Shown: positions 47,577-58,403 of the stretch, in pieces | How positions within the stretch are numbered: position 1 is the stretch's first letter | Layout: each line of letters begins with the position of its first letter | Assembly: GCA_021229015.1 (NCBI GenBank) | Contig: CM037778.1 | Location: 15,753,504-15,817,503 of the forward strand | DNA length: 64,000 nt | Direction: 5' to 3' | From: Solen grandis | Lineage: Eukaryota; Mollusca; Bivalvia; Adapedonta; Solenidae | Program-made: the position numbers and the translations under genes | The notes under the pieces: generated by a model | The model's input: the letters and a program-made list of their open reading frames with translations, nothing else | The model's database searches: none | Told to the model about the DNA's origin: nothing

Positions 47577-47735
47577 CGTATTTATGCTATTAAAATGGAT
47601 ATAATAGCAATTTTAAACAAAAGTTTGACATTTTTTCAAAGTCCAAAAAGGGTCATAAGGGACAGCACAGTTGTCGACACCTTAGTGACTATTAGAGATC
47701 ATCCTTTTCTTTGAATAGTCGAGCTAAAAAGAAAA

Positions 47736-48947
47736 TAAGATTCAAACACTTTTTGAGCCACCAATTTCATGTCCAAATCCTAGGAAAAGAATTCCTCTTA
47801 TATTTAATGTCATAAATTCCTATAAACTGAGCAGACCTACAGGGCCTCTGTAGATGGATTTGTCTGCAAGATTACCTAGTGGCAAATAAGGATAAACAAA
47901 CTTATAACCTGACACTGATGTTTTTTTTGTGTGCCCTTGACAATGGGAGAGCAGGAACGCCTTCCACTAAACAATTTCCGGGAATGTCAAATATTAATTG
48001 ATATACTGTTATAGAATTCCAATTTGTCATGGCAAGAGTCACTTGTTTTGTTTGCTCTGAAAGATGGAATAATAAGAACTAATAATCAAGGATGTTTGAG
48101 ATAGGTTCAATAAACTTGGTAAATGTTCTGCTTAATGAAATGCTAACACATTATTCAATATCTGTCTTGGAACAAAACAATTTGGAGACAGGCATTGGTT
48201 TTTCTGACAATATACTCTTTTATGCCTCATAATGAGTTTGTGCAGGAACTGAAAAAGCAAATAAAAGGTCACCTTAAACATACAACTATCTAATGATGAG
48301 TGTTTACATTACATGTTTAACATTATGGATATCAGCCCTCCATGATATACTCTCCGGTCTATTTAGTAGCAAATGTTCTACTCCACTGATATTTAACCCC
48401 AGTGCTCATGGCCCAATATATCAATCTTGGATATCCATACTAACATCAGTTCTCCTGGCCCACTTCTCATGGTTCCTGATACGTAGTTATCCCAAAAGCT
48501 CTTGACCCCAAAATATTTTTTGCTTCCTGTTGTCAATGGCTCTACTGATATTGTATCCCTGAGATATGTGGAAAAGATAAATACTTCCTTTCTTATTTAT
48601 TTTTTTTAATTTTTTTTTTTTGCCAGAGCAAGTTATCAGGTGCGTAGTATATACCAGTGTGTGTTATACTGGGGGTAAATACGGTAAAAGAGCTTGCACA
48701 CTGAGAACTCACACATTGCAATGAAATAAGTGCAAACCCACATTCTGCAGATAGATGCACATATTGCTCTAATACACACAGAAATTGTTTTAAGAAAACA
48801 AGCATATTCTTCTGATATATCTGGTGCTTTGTTGAATCGCTATTTATAGATATCTTCATAAACCATGCTAGTCCCTACGTGTAAATCTAATTGCACAGTA
48901 TGCAGCCCATTTTTCAAGAGGTTTCCATCACACCCCTCCAAGGTGTT
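47736..48947. other. Non-coding stretch, no gene seen
   Basis: AT-rich host sequence; the frames at 48293-48505 and 48593-48859 have no recognisable domain. Confidence 0.5.
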
Positions 48948-49215
48948 TGTCTGTTTATGTTTATAATCCCACCTACATTATCTAAGTCATTTGGAAAATT
49001 GTCTACATGAAACAGATTTAGTGTTGCCTCATTATGGTATCAGGCCATAGACAAGAGACACAATACCTGCACCCTCTCATGTTATCCTGCCCATCAAGAA
49101 AGGAAGATAAACCAATATCATTTTTAATATATAGAGTATGTGGTGGCAAAGGATCAAACCCACAACATTCCAGGGCAGTCAATCTAAACTCTTGTACCAG
49201 GGTTCTTTCCCAGGT
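48948..49215 (-). mobile_element. SINE copy, diverged
   Basis: Contains TCATTTGGAAAATTGTCTAC, GGTATCAGGCCATAGACAAG and, at the head end, GGATCAAACCCACAACATTC (inverse B-box), all in the order of the 22553-22838 SINE. The head is on the right, so the copy is on the minus strand. A poly-A run (49266-49288) lies 50 bp beyond the head. Confidence 0.55.
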
Positions 49216-49265
49216 ATGAAAACTGATCTGATTCAGAAATTGTGAAAGGAATAAATATAACATGT

Positions 49266-49288
49266 AAAAAAAAAAAAAAAAAAAAAAA
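49266..49288. repeat. Poly-A run
   Basis: About 23 consecutive A. Confidence 0.9.
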
Positions 49289-49574
49289 TGTTTTCTATTT
49301 AATTCTTAAGAAAGAAATTCAGACGTTTAAATAGCTTCCAATTAAAATGTTTAACAATGTTTAACATCAGGATGAATACAGAAACAGCTCAAACTGTCAA
49401 TTGATTGTGAAAAGAAAATTAATTAGAAGTTGTGGTCTGTAGGCAAGCATGACACATATAAGATGATCATTTCACTTTCACATTTCTTCTCTGAGTCGTA
49501 ATTGTCTATGCTTAAGACTTCTAAAATTTAATTTGTCAGTTATCTTCTTTCATGAGAAATAATTAAAAAAAAAA

Positions 49575-50706
49575 AGAGCTGTCAGAGAACAGCATGCTCG
49601 ACTATTCAAAAAGCTTGTTGTTAACCCTTTCCCTCATATACTCATTTTGACGCCCTCAATAGGTATCACATAAAGCCTGATCTGCAGAAAACACAGTTAA
49701 ACCTTACCAAATTTAATTACAGAATCCTCATTTCCAGACACATGAGGAGCAGTGAACAGATAAACACTTTTATGCTGTTCGCATAGGTCTTTCATGGTGT
49801 GCTCTATGAGGGAAAGGGTTAAATCAAATGAAATCTATTTCAATTCTTGCCCTTCATATACCCTGTATATAATAATAGTAAAAAATGATAAACCTTGATA
49901 GTGTTATACCCCTAAATAGGTCTATGAAGTCTAAAATCAATCCATGCCTAGTTACTGAGACATAAGCATAACACTGTGCATGCAAAACTTTAACCAGTAC
50001 CCAAGTTAAAACAGGGCCATGATATGTATAAAATTCAGTCCAAGAGTTATCCTCCTTGGTTGTCTGATGCCCTGAACACACTCATAAATTTTTTAGTCAA
50101 TATCATAAACACTTTCTGTGATATAAGCTGAATAGAAGCTTGCATGCAAAACTTAAACCAATAAGTCTAAGTCAAATAGTGGCCCTAATCTGCATTATAT
50201 TCAGTCAAAACTATCTGCCATTATAATATGATACCCCTGAACATATTAAAGAAGTTTCAAATCAAACCCATGCCTCGTTACTGAAATATAAGCATGAAAT
50301 TCATTGCATGCAAAACTTGAACCAAAATGTCTAAGTTAAAAAGGGGCCATAATTTGTAATATGTTCCATCAAGTGTTATCTTCCTTGATAGTATGATACC
50401 CCTAAACATATTTAAGATGTTTCATATCAATCCCAAGCCTGTACTCTGAGATATGAGTGCATGCAAAACTTTAACCAAAATTCCTAAATTAAAAAGGGCC
50501 ATAATTTATATTAAATTCAGTCAAGAGTTATCTACCATGGTTGTCTGATGCCCCTGAACATATTAATAAACTTTCAAATCAATAACATAAATAGTTATTG
50601 AGATATAAGGTTAATAGTAACTTGCATGCAAAACTTTAACCAAAAGCTACAACACCAACACTGACGCTGATGCAAGGGTGACTGCTTTGAATAGTCAAGC
50701 TAAAAA
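49575..50706 (+). mobile_element. pearl-like element, family 3
   Basis: 5' end AGAGCTGTCAGAGAACAGC, forming the hairpin GCTGT-CAGAGA-ACAGC (49578-49593), then CTCGACTATTCAAA (49597-49610). 3' end CTTTGAATAGTCAAGCTAAA (50685-50704), complementary to that 5' block apart from one base. The core has four or five diverged units of about 170-190 bp with GCATGCAAAACTTTAACC, AAAAAGGGCCATAATTTRTA and GATRCCCCTGAACATATTAA phrases. A piggyBac-like MITE (49621-49822) is nested just inside the 5' end. Non-coding. Confidence 0.65.
49621..49822 (+). mobile_element. piggyBac-like MITE, copy E (hairpin arm deleted)
   Basis: TTAA-bounded, with CCCTTTCCCTCATA and TATGAGGGAAAGGG ends, nested in the family-3 pearl-like element. 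The central CTGCGAGT hairpin is lost (GAACAGATAAACACTTTTATG joins both arms), leaving about 200 bp. Confidence 0.8.
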
Positions 50707-51204
50707 CCATTAATATCTGGAAATGTTTAATTGTTTATATTAAGAAACACAATAAAGTCGCTTAATTATTTATAGATTTAGCAAAATATCACTTTCAAGA
50801 TGTGCCTAGTGTGTAAGATATCTACTGAAGAGACAAATGAATAAGGGTTCCTGGCTTCAAGCTATTTTATGACATATAAATTTATTTGGAAAAGGTTGTA
50901 GGAAATATACAGAGAAAAGGAAATATACAGACAGAGAGAAAGTAAATATACAAGTAAAGTCAGTAGAAAGGAGGATTCAGGGATAGATCTTATTTTTGGT
51001 AGGAAAGTCTTTTGGATTATGTTTTCCCCTTTATATAACTGAACCAATCCTTGAGTTCTTGAGATTCTAGACACCCATCCAAATTTACTTACGAGAGGAA
51101 GGTGTTTTAATTGAGGAGTGTTTAACCCTTTACCTCATGAATTAATTCATGTACAAACTTATGACTTTATGATATCAACGATGAACTTCAAATGGTATTT
51201 GGTA
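50707..51204. other. Non-coding stretch with a dispersed repeat fragment
   Basis: No gene. The segment 51121-51200 begins TTTAACCCTTTACCTCATGA and shares ATTCATGTACAAACTTATGACTT with 27285-27320, so it is a fragment of the same dispersed repeat. Confidence 0.45.
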
Positions 51205-51388
51205 TATGCATGCGTCTGTTTATTGGTTTAAACGTCCCACCAACAGTATTACAGTCATCTGGAGGTGATGTCTACCTGAGACGATACAGTACTGCAACAC
51301 TGCAGTATCACGCTGTAGACATGTTGCATGATACCACACTCAGTCACATTATCTGACACCCAGTCAAACAGTCCTTGAACTACCCCTT
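51205..51388 (-). mobile_element. SINE, cut by an assembly gap
   Basis: Tail and body are clear: GTTTAAACGTCCCACCAACA, GTGATGTCTACCTGAGACG, GCTGTAGACATGTTGCATGA and CAGTCCTTGAACTACCCCTT. The tRNA-related head, expected to the right, is lost in the N gap. Confidence 0.65.
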
Positions 51389-51488
51389 NNNNNNNNNNNN
51401 NNNNNNNNNNNNNNNNNNNNNNNNNNNNNNNNNNNNNNNNNNNNNNNNNNNNNNNNNNNNNNNNNNNNNNNNNNNNNNNNNNNNNNNN
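51389..51488. other. Assembly gap (100 N)
   Basis: Exactly 100 N, starting inside a SINE. A repeat-induced break in the assembly is the simplest cause. Confidence 0.99.
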
Positions 51489-51774
51489 TTCTTCTTAACC
51501 TTGTGACTTAGCTATACATGGTACTGTAAGATAAGATAGCACAAAGATAATATATACAGAAGCTCACCAAACTGGTACAAAACCTTTACAAAGTACTGTT
51601 AATCCCTGCTTTCCTTTTTCCTAACAACAACCAATTATACTTTTTCTAATAGAAAACATGAGTCTCCTGGTCTACTAATTTTTTAAGTGCCATATTACTT
51701 CATTAATATGTTATCTACTTTACACGTAACACGTGCAGCAAAACTTGAAATACACTTTCTTCGTAACTTACTTC

Positions 51775-51960
51775 CCAGAGCGTCCGCATTAGGGCGGACA
51801 GTCGCAGGGTCGATACCCGGTCGCGACGTGCCAAAGTCGCAAGATCGTAATGGTACCCGCCCACCGTGATGTAATCTGATGCATTTGTCGGGATAATGTA
51901 TGCGACTTTGTGTGGTATCATGCAACATGTCTACAGCGTGATGTACATTGTATGTAGTCA
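51775..51960 (+). mobile_element. SINE copy with tRNA-like head
   Basis: The head has AGAGCGTCCGCATTAGGGCG and the B-box-like GGGTCGATACCCGGTCGCGAC. The body has GATAATGTATGCGACTTTGT, then GGTATCATGCAACATGTCTACAGCG, as in the other SINE copies but in plus orientation. The tail is missing or diverged. Confidence 0.55.
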
Positions 51961-52229
51961 CAGGGGCTTGAAGTTATTTACACTTTGTATCGTAAGTATA
52001 CGGTTATACATTTCTCTATTAATGTTATATATTCTGACTTCAAACCCCTGTGTGTACAATGTATTGAGACATAGTTTCTCAAGGTCAGAAGCACATCAGT
52101 TTTGAAATAATTTCATCAAAGTTTTAAGATGAACTATATGCGCGTTAAATCTGTAACAACACGTACTTAAGCTGGTTACTTTGTTAACTTTAATCTAATT
52201 AGTTTCCGTATAACCCCTGGCTATTTAGG

Positions 52230-52490
52230 ACCGGTCCCAGTGATCGTGTGGTCAGGGTTCGATCCCCGGCTGCGACAGAAAAAAAAAAAGAAAAAAAAGA
52301 CTCCCTTTCTTTGCGCTCAGCATATAAGGATAGTTAAAGTTCCAGGGCTGGTTTGCCTGGTATCAGGATAATGTGACTGAGTGTTGTATCATACCACATG
52401 TCTACGGCGTGATAATGCAGTGTGGCAGCACTAACATTATAATGACTGATTTATCGTCGGCGAGACGTTAAACATATAAACAAATAAAAG
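52230..52490 (+). mobile_element. tRNA-derived SINE, plus orientation
   Basis: The head carries GGTTCGATCCCCGGCTGCGAC (B-box and T-arm), then an A-rich linker, CGCTCAGCATATAAGGATAG, GTATCAGGATAATGTGACTG, CATACCACATGTCTACGGCG and the tail CGGCGAGACGTTAAACATAT with AAAC/AAAT-type repeats. It gives the best view of the tail end of this SINE family. Confidence 0.68.
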
Positions 52491-52495
52491 TGTTA

Positions 52496-53371
52496 TTTAA
52501 TAATATTCCAAATATTATATATGTGTACACAATTAAGAATTTTGTAGTTTGTGTATGTCCTTCTTATGCACTCACATACTTATCACCAGGTCGTTGAACT
52601 ATCTGACCTTTGACATGCACACAATGCTTTTGGGACATAGTCCCTGACCGACTTTTTTTAGTCCCCGTAACCTGGTTGACAACTAACGCTACCATGTAAA
52701 ATTTAGAGTACATACAGGTAACTCTTAACAGGTAAATGAAAAGCTCTAAAATGTAACCCCTCTGAGCAAAGTGTTGAAATGACGAATTTGTCGAGATTTT
52801 AAAATCCTGCATATTACATCAAAATATTATTCTGAAATATTGGACGTACATTTCCCGATCATCCATTCCACAATCAGTTGTACACACCTGTCCGAATTTC
52901 TTAATGGACCGGACGGAAAAGGTAAACAAATCGATCGACCAATGAAAAAACTCGGTTAACATTGTCATTCTAGGACCACGTGAACATTTACCTGCAATGA
53001 GTGGCGGAACGAATGCTATTTATAGTAATGCAATATACATGAGTGAACACGGTATAGTAAAATGAATGTTTCAACTGGATGCAATTCATGAAGTATTGAC
53101 CAGAAAATTTGTGTACAGGATACATACTGTTTTTGTCTGCTAAACATACTACTGTACACTCGTCTGTGAATTAATAGCCGTTACTTCTAGATCGCGGGAG
53201 TCAATCGAGAGCATGAAATAAATCGTCTGACTGCTTTTTGAGGGACTGATTGTGTTAAACCGAATAAATCTTGAAACGTTGTTATCGTCACCACTTAATA
53301 CATATACAAGGATTATCGATTTCACTGACAGTAACACATTGTGTGTCGATCCTACGGTTTCAGTGAATAGA
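52496..53371. other. Non-coding stretch upstream of the candidate exon
   Basis: No gene was recognised. A TATA-like CTATTTATAG at about 53018 lies roughly 350 bp upstream of the candidate ATG at 53372. It is weak evidence for a promoter and is not called as one. Confidence 0.4.
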
Positions 53372-53452
53372 ATGATTTACAAAGTCCTCTCTCACCACGA
53401 AGTCCAGGATTTGAACAACGAACTCAGAAGCAGGCTTCCCGGCACGGCCAAG
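53372..53452 (+). CDS. Candidate first coding exon, glycine N-acyltransferase-like
   Basis: An ATG with A at -3 opens 27 codons that end in AAG directly before a strong donor (GTAAGC at 53453). The translation contains MIYKVLSHHEVQDLNNELRS then RLPGTAK. The pattern of an LS..E...L...L...LP...K helix ending before a hydrophobic strand resembles the N-terminus of GLYAT/GLYATL-type acyltransferases. As I recall it, human GLYAT also has about 27 residues before its K-V-Y-G segment. These enzymes transfer acyl groups from CoA to glycine or related amines. No following exon was found to 64000. The match is short and from memory. Confidence 0.38.
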
Positions 53453-54282
53453 GTAAGCGTTTAGATAATATTTTGAATTTTTATCCACTCCACCTGATCT
53501 GTACGACCTCTCCTTTATTTTTCGTTCATTCTCTCTCTCCCCTTTCTTTCTTTCTCTCTTTCTGTCTGCTATCATACACATATGTTCTCTAAAACATCAT
53601 TATTTACTCTGTGTATGTATGTATATCTGTCAGTCTGTATTTCTCTCTGTTTAAATGTTTTACCGTTGTTTCTTCATACATTTTTTACGCTGTGATATAT
53701 AATGTAAGATTATCATTATGCACATATACTCTCATATTACGGAGGCGGCTTAGTCGTAAATCTGGTGTCTATGTATGCCCATAAGTAGATCTTCAAAAAA
53801 GGATATTGAATATATTTCCTTATGCGATTAGCGGTCTTCTTATATCGGAGAATAGGTAATCTTGTGCTCTACAAATATGATATACCATTGTCATTACATA
53901 CACCTAGTTAACATACCAGGAGGTGTCCCGTCACATGTAAGACCAACTGTTTGTTTTACTTTAAGAACCCACCCTTCACATGTGTCTATTTACACATCAC
54001 GTATAAATTACAGTATCAAGTAAAAATGATTAATTTGCTATGTCGCACCCTAAAAATGCAGTTATATCAGAAACGCATGTATTTGATGTATATTTTACCA
54101 CCAAGTTCAAAATTCAACTTATTTTACGTAATCATGATTCGTTATCTATGAGAAAGGAGACATTAATCAGTGAGGCCTCATACCAAATTTTATTTTGTGA
54201 ACCATTCAATGTGAAAGGGATATTTAATTACTAAAATACAATACTACAATATTCTTTTCCCCCCTTTTTCCTTCTTCATAAC
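53453..54282. other. Non-coding; first intron if the candidate exon is real
   Basis: Contains a CT/TTTC-rich patch (53520-53570). Short frames at 53951-54234 have no domain. Consistent with intronic sequence after the 53452 donor. Confidence 0.4.
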
Positions 54283-54283
54283 A

Positions 54284-54455
54284 ATCACCACCACCATCAT
54301 CATCATCATCATCATCATCACAACCACCATCATCATCACCACACCACAACCACCACCATCCTCCTCATCATCATCACACCTTAACCACCACCACCACCAT
54401 CATCATCACCATACCATTACCACCACAAACATCATCATCATCATCATCACTTTCA
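54284..54455. repeat. CAT/CAC microsatellite
   Basis: Imperfect (CAT)n with CAC and CTC interruptions for about 170 bp, continuing into a C/T-rich tract to about 54560. A CATCATTTATTGACACCAGA block then occurs twice (54599 and 54664). The minus-strand Met/Arg-rich frame here is an artefact. Confidence 0.93.
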
Positions 54456-54691
54456 TCCTTTTTATCTTCTTTTTCTCTTCCACTTCATCCCCCTTTTTTT
54501 TTTCCCCCCCCCCCCTTTTCTTCTTCGCCTCCTTTTCTCCGCTTCCTCTTTTTCCCCAATAACCAGGAGCACATCGATCTTTGGTACTCTTGGTTGCATC
54601 ATTTATTGACACCAGACAAAAAATGGTACTTATAATTCTTCTCTTCTTTCTCCTCCTCCTCCTCATCATTTATTGACACCAGACAAACACA

Positions 54692-55488
54692 TTAACAAAG
54701 AAGTCGGAAATAGGAACTTGCAATGATGATGCTCCTAAAATAGGTTTTAAGGAAATTTAACCGAGAAATCATAGCCTCTAATATTGATATTTCAAAAATA
54801 GTTTTAAAGATCTTTTGTAAGCATGGTTCCTGTCGAAATGGTTGAAAACGACTTTTAACATGGTTTGTAATAATGGAATCAAAATTGTCTAGAAACTTGA
54901 GATGGAAGCTATAATTCATGTTGCCAGAGTTAACGAACAGAATCAGGAAGCAGCCTTGAAAGATACTGATTAAATATTCAATGACTGTCGGTGGCGTTAA
55001 AAGTAAAACTAAAAGGTCAGTCAAAATACTTACGTCGGAATAACTTTCCAAATTGAAAACATTTTTACAGTCAAAACATGAATAAATGTCTATTTTTATT
55101 ATATATCATTATAATAGACATCGTCAGACCTCTATAACCATTATAATTTATTAGTTCATAATTTGTCCAAAGTTATTTAGATCTACTTTGTAAATCTTGG
55201 AAATAAACGTTTGAATTGAGTTAAATCTGCAAAGAATAATGATGGACTTCATACAAGAGCCGCATGCTTTTCAGCAACTTTGAACGAACAATTTTTTTTT
55301 GTACCTACATTGAAAACCCCATTTATGTGAGTCCCGAGCACCATCAGTATTGAAGATAACAAAAGTGAATAAGCGCAATATCTCGTAAAACATAAATTCA
55401 AAGACAGCTGGTATCTGAGAAGCTGTTTAAGGGATGTAAAACTTAGTTCATTTAAGTACAAATCCTTTATTTCTTTCAATCTATTCAC
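54692..55488. other. Stretch with two unassigned minus-strand frames
   Basis: Frames of 119 (55051-54692) and 79 residues (55488-55249) on the minus strand are Leu/Ile/Phe/Ser-rich with no motif I recognise and no splice sites at their edges. I treat them as chance frames in AT-rich DNA. They are the longest frames here not explained by a repeat. Confidence 0.35.
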
Positions 55489-55689
55489 ATCGTGGATGAA
55501 TAAGGTTGACTTATATTTTAATTACATATACACATTATGAGTATGTGCGTACCTAAGTTAGTGGAAGGTGTTTTATATGATGAAGTAATAATGAACCTGC
55601 CAAAATATTGTTACACAAAGGAACATGTGGACGATTTGATATTGCCGATCTACCTATCTGTCTGTCTTATATCTGATACCAACCCCTCA

Positions 55690-55835
55690 CCCCCATCCCC
55701 CTCGTCGGTTCCTGGTTTGGACCAGTACTTTGCGCCTGGAAAGAACTATCCTTGCCTTCAACGGGGTTCGAACTCACATTCTTCGGATCAACGGTCGGGT
55801 ATGTTACCACTGGAACACGGTAGCCTTCAAATGGA
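55690..55835 (-). repeat. tRNA-like SINE head fragment
   Basis: Plus strand GGACCAGTACTTTGCGCCTG, then ACGGGGTTCGAACTCACATTC and GTTACCACTGGAACACGG. Read on the minus strand these form A- and B-box-like blocks at tRNA spacing. It matches the arrangement at 9060-9170. Confidence 0.45.
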
Positions 55836-58402
55836 TGAATATTTATTTAGATATTAATATGTAACAAAATACCGTTTACATAATACCTAATAGATGACGT
55901 TATTTCACGAGATTTGCGAATAATGTGATACTAGACCAAGGACATATTACGATAGATTTCAACAAAGGTAAACATTGATAAATCCCATATATTCTGAATT
56001 CTCCAACTAAAGAGACGAAGAAGACAAATCTCTGCCATTGCATACACTTTATCAAATTTAGGAATGTCTTAGCAAAACTACTCTCTCTACCCGAAATAAA
56101 TGATGTTTAAAAATGATTTAAGTTGCTTTAAGAATACGGTCTCATGTTAAAAAAAAATATGTTCACTTAAAGGAAAAAATAAAGTTTTATCATAATTTTG
56201 GCAAAATGGTAGTGGTAGAAAAGCGGTTTTGATTATAATAAAAACATGTATATCAGAAAATGCATAATTTGCAAAATATACCAGATGCTTGGTTGATACT
56301 GAATACAGTCTTGGCCTTTATTCATTGTCTTATTCAGATTTTAGACTCGGTTAAAAGAAAGTGATGTTTTATTGTATCTTAAAAAGATTTAACAAACATG
56401 GAAAAAATCATGATTTTTTTTTAAGTTTATGAAAGGAATACTTACAAGTTTTTAGTAGTATTTGTTGTTGTGTAAATGCACTCTTTTGAAAAGAATTCTT
56501 TATTTCTTAAGAATGAGTCGAAAATATAGGTATAAAGATTGATGAAATAAGCTATAAGTCTATTGTCGTCTCGCAGGATGATCTAGTTTAATGGTGTGCC
56601 ATTTGCCATGGCAACCACGCTTAATATCGCGTGATGTTAAAAGGGTACAATGATATGTTTGATGATTAAATATATCTCCGAAACAGCAGTGATTTGTTTT
56701 ATACCTGAATGGCCCTATCTTAATTCATAAATGACATCATATATTTGATATATGATATATTTTAATTTGCTTTTGACATTTCATTTGAAAATGAAGTAAA
56801 GAAAACTCTTATCAAAGAAAATCATTTGAGAATCCTTTGATGTGTGTTACAAAAGTTTTGAGCAAACATTCAGAGAGTTGGTATTTATTTATGTATAGCG
56901 TATCAGAAATGAGGTGGAAGGCTAACAAAACATTTATGTCGGCATTGTCGAAAGATAATCCAACGTTAGTATGCATCCAGCGTCGGATACCCACGGCTTC
57001 CTATCATGTCAGCGCTGTTTGAAGGAACGGAATAAGTGCTCCTTGGTCTCCGACGCTGGTATACATCAAACCATGTATATATAGAAAACCAATAAGCGCA
57101 GATAGGTTTATAGGTGTAATATGATATTCATTACACAACAAAGCTTTTGTGCAATGTTTCATAAGATATCTGCATTTATGTTATTTTCTCCTAGACAACT
57201 CCAAAATATCGTTACCATAGTGACGTTTTCTTTTGTAATTACAATATAACATATTTATATGGTAAATATAATAAAGCAGGTGGTAATAAAAGCAGGTGGA
57301 AGTCTATGTATGGAGAAATTAAATTATTAAGATAGAGTGGTGAAGTGGACGGTGGCACTATACCTATGACCTGCAGGTGTCTCATTTTATGATGATGATG
57401 GTGATGATATAAATGTAAAAAATAAAATAAAAAAAATAAAAATAATAAATAAAATCAAAATTCGATAAGAGTTTTAAAAAATTTATATTTGCAAATTCAA
57501 AAACAACAAAAGCAACATTATCAGCAAAAAACAAAATATCACTATATATATGACAGTGTATAAGGTAGGTAAGTACGGCAATGATTTTATTAATAGATCC
57601 TTTTGAAATTGCATAATCTGACAAAGGATTGAAGTTAACAAGGATATAAGTTTTGAGGTTAAAGATCCGGATACAGGAGTTGTGCAGGAAATTGCATGTA
57701 CACCGGCTCTAAGTCATTTGTTGACATAGCCCACATACGAGCGTATATTATTGGGCTGTAAACCACATAGGAATATGCCAGGAAAATTGCATAATGAGTT
57801 CACGTTGATGCAGAGCATACCTCGTAGTATCAGTAATAATCTGGAGCAAGACCGAGTTGTTGTGGCTGGAGCTGTCAAGGTCGAGGTGGTGTCATGATTA
57901 GTCTTGGGAGAATCATGGGAGGGTCACGTGACTCCACGTGGTATATACATGACTAGTATGATTTTTATTTTTTTTTGTAAACAGTATCGGAATGAATTGA
58001 TAGGACAGGCTCACCCCCTCTCGCGACCGCCTTTCTTTCTTATCTGTCTGTATAACTAAACTGAATATTGATTATTTATGTAATTGTGTTCATGGTTATT
58101 GCTCATAATTATGATGTACTTCTATCCTACCGGTTTATGTTTTTTTTTTATCATTGTATTTATAGTGCATGATTAACCTTTGAACAGTGTATGTATTTAT
58201 CCACTTAAACTTTGGCCCTCTGGATATTTCAGAAATAAAATTTTAATCTTAGCGCCAAGAAATGCTTTAATTCTTAGAAACGGTTCAAACACTCAATCCA
58301 CCATTCCTGTTTTCCGAAAAATTCAAGTACATGATGAAGTTGGCATTAAGTATTTTCTTAATAAATTACAACGTGGTTTTAGGAATGCAATATTTTAGTA
58401 GT
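55836..58402. other. Non-coding stretch, no gene seen
   Basis: About 2.6 kb without a supported gene. A short inverted repeat, CCAGCGTCGGA at about 56977 and TCCGACGCTGG at about 57048, brackets about 60 bp and may be a small decayed MITE. An AAAT-rich tract lies at 57416-57460. The frame at 58180-58398 has no recognised domain. Confidence 0.5.
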
Positions 58403-58403
58403 T

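Larger units (their letters stand above)
43797..47585 (-). mobile_element. DIRS-like tyrosine-recombinase retrotransposon, internally deleted
   Basis: Inverted terminal repeats of about 135 bp (43808-43942 and 47441-47576) match almost perfectly over the outer 118 bp (one substitution, one C indel); weaker matching extends to AAATAC outside. Between them on the minus strand lie a gag-like gene, the beginning of a reverse transcriptase and part of a tyrosine recombinase. Inverted terminal repeats with RT and tyrosine recombinase, and no target duplication, define the DIRS class. The catalytic half of both enzymes is missing, so this copy is non-autonomous. The local GC content is far above the surroundings. 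Confidence 0.88.
43285..47735 (+). mobile_element. Third-family pearl-like repeat split by the DIRS-like element
   Basis: The left flank (43285-43796) starts AAAAAGAGCTGTCC and holds core phrases such as CAAAGCAATATCTCAAAGAGT and GACAGAGTTATGTACTCTTGC. The right flank ends at 47735 with TTTGAATAGTCGAGCTAAAA, the same 3' end as the 49575-50706 element. The DIRS-like retrotransposon (43797-47585) sits between the halves. The left end is diverged, so the full extent is inferred. Confidence 0.5.

Noticed and set aside
54406..54669. Met/Arg/Lys-rich minus-strand frame
   Set aside because: Reverse reading of the CAT microsatellite and adjoining C/T-rich tract.
55249..55488. 79-residue minus-strand frame with a hydrophobic segment
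   Set aside because: No motif, no splice signals and no homologous frame recognised; AT-rich chance frame most likely.
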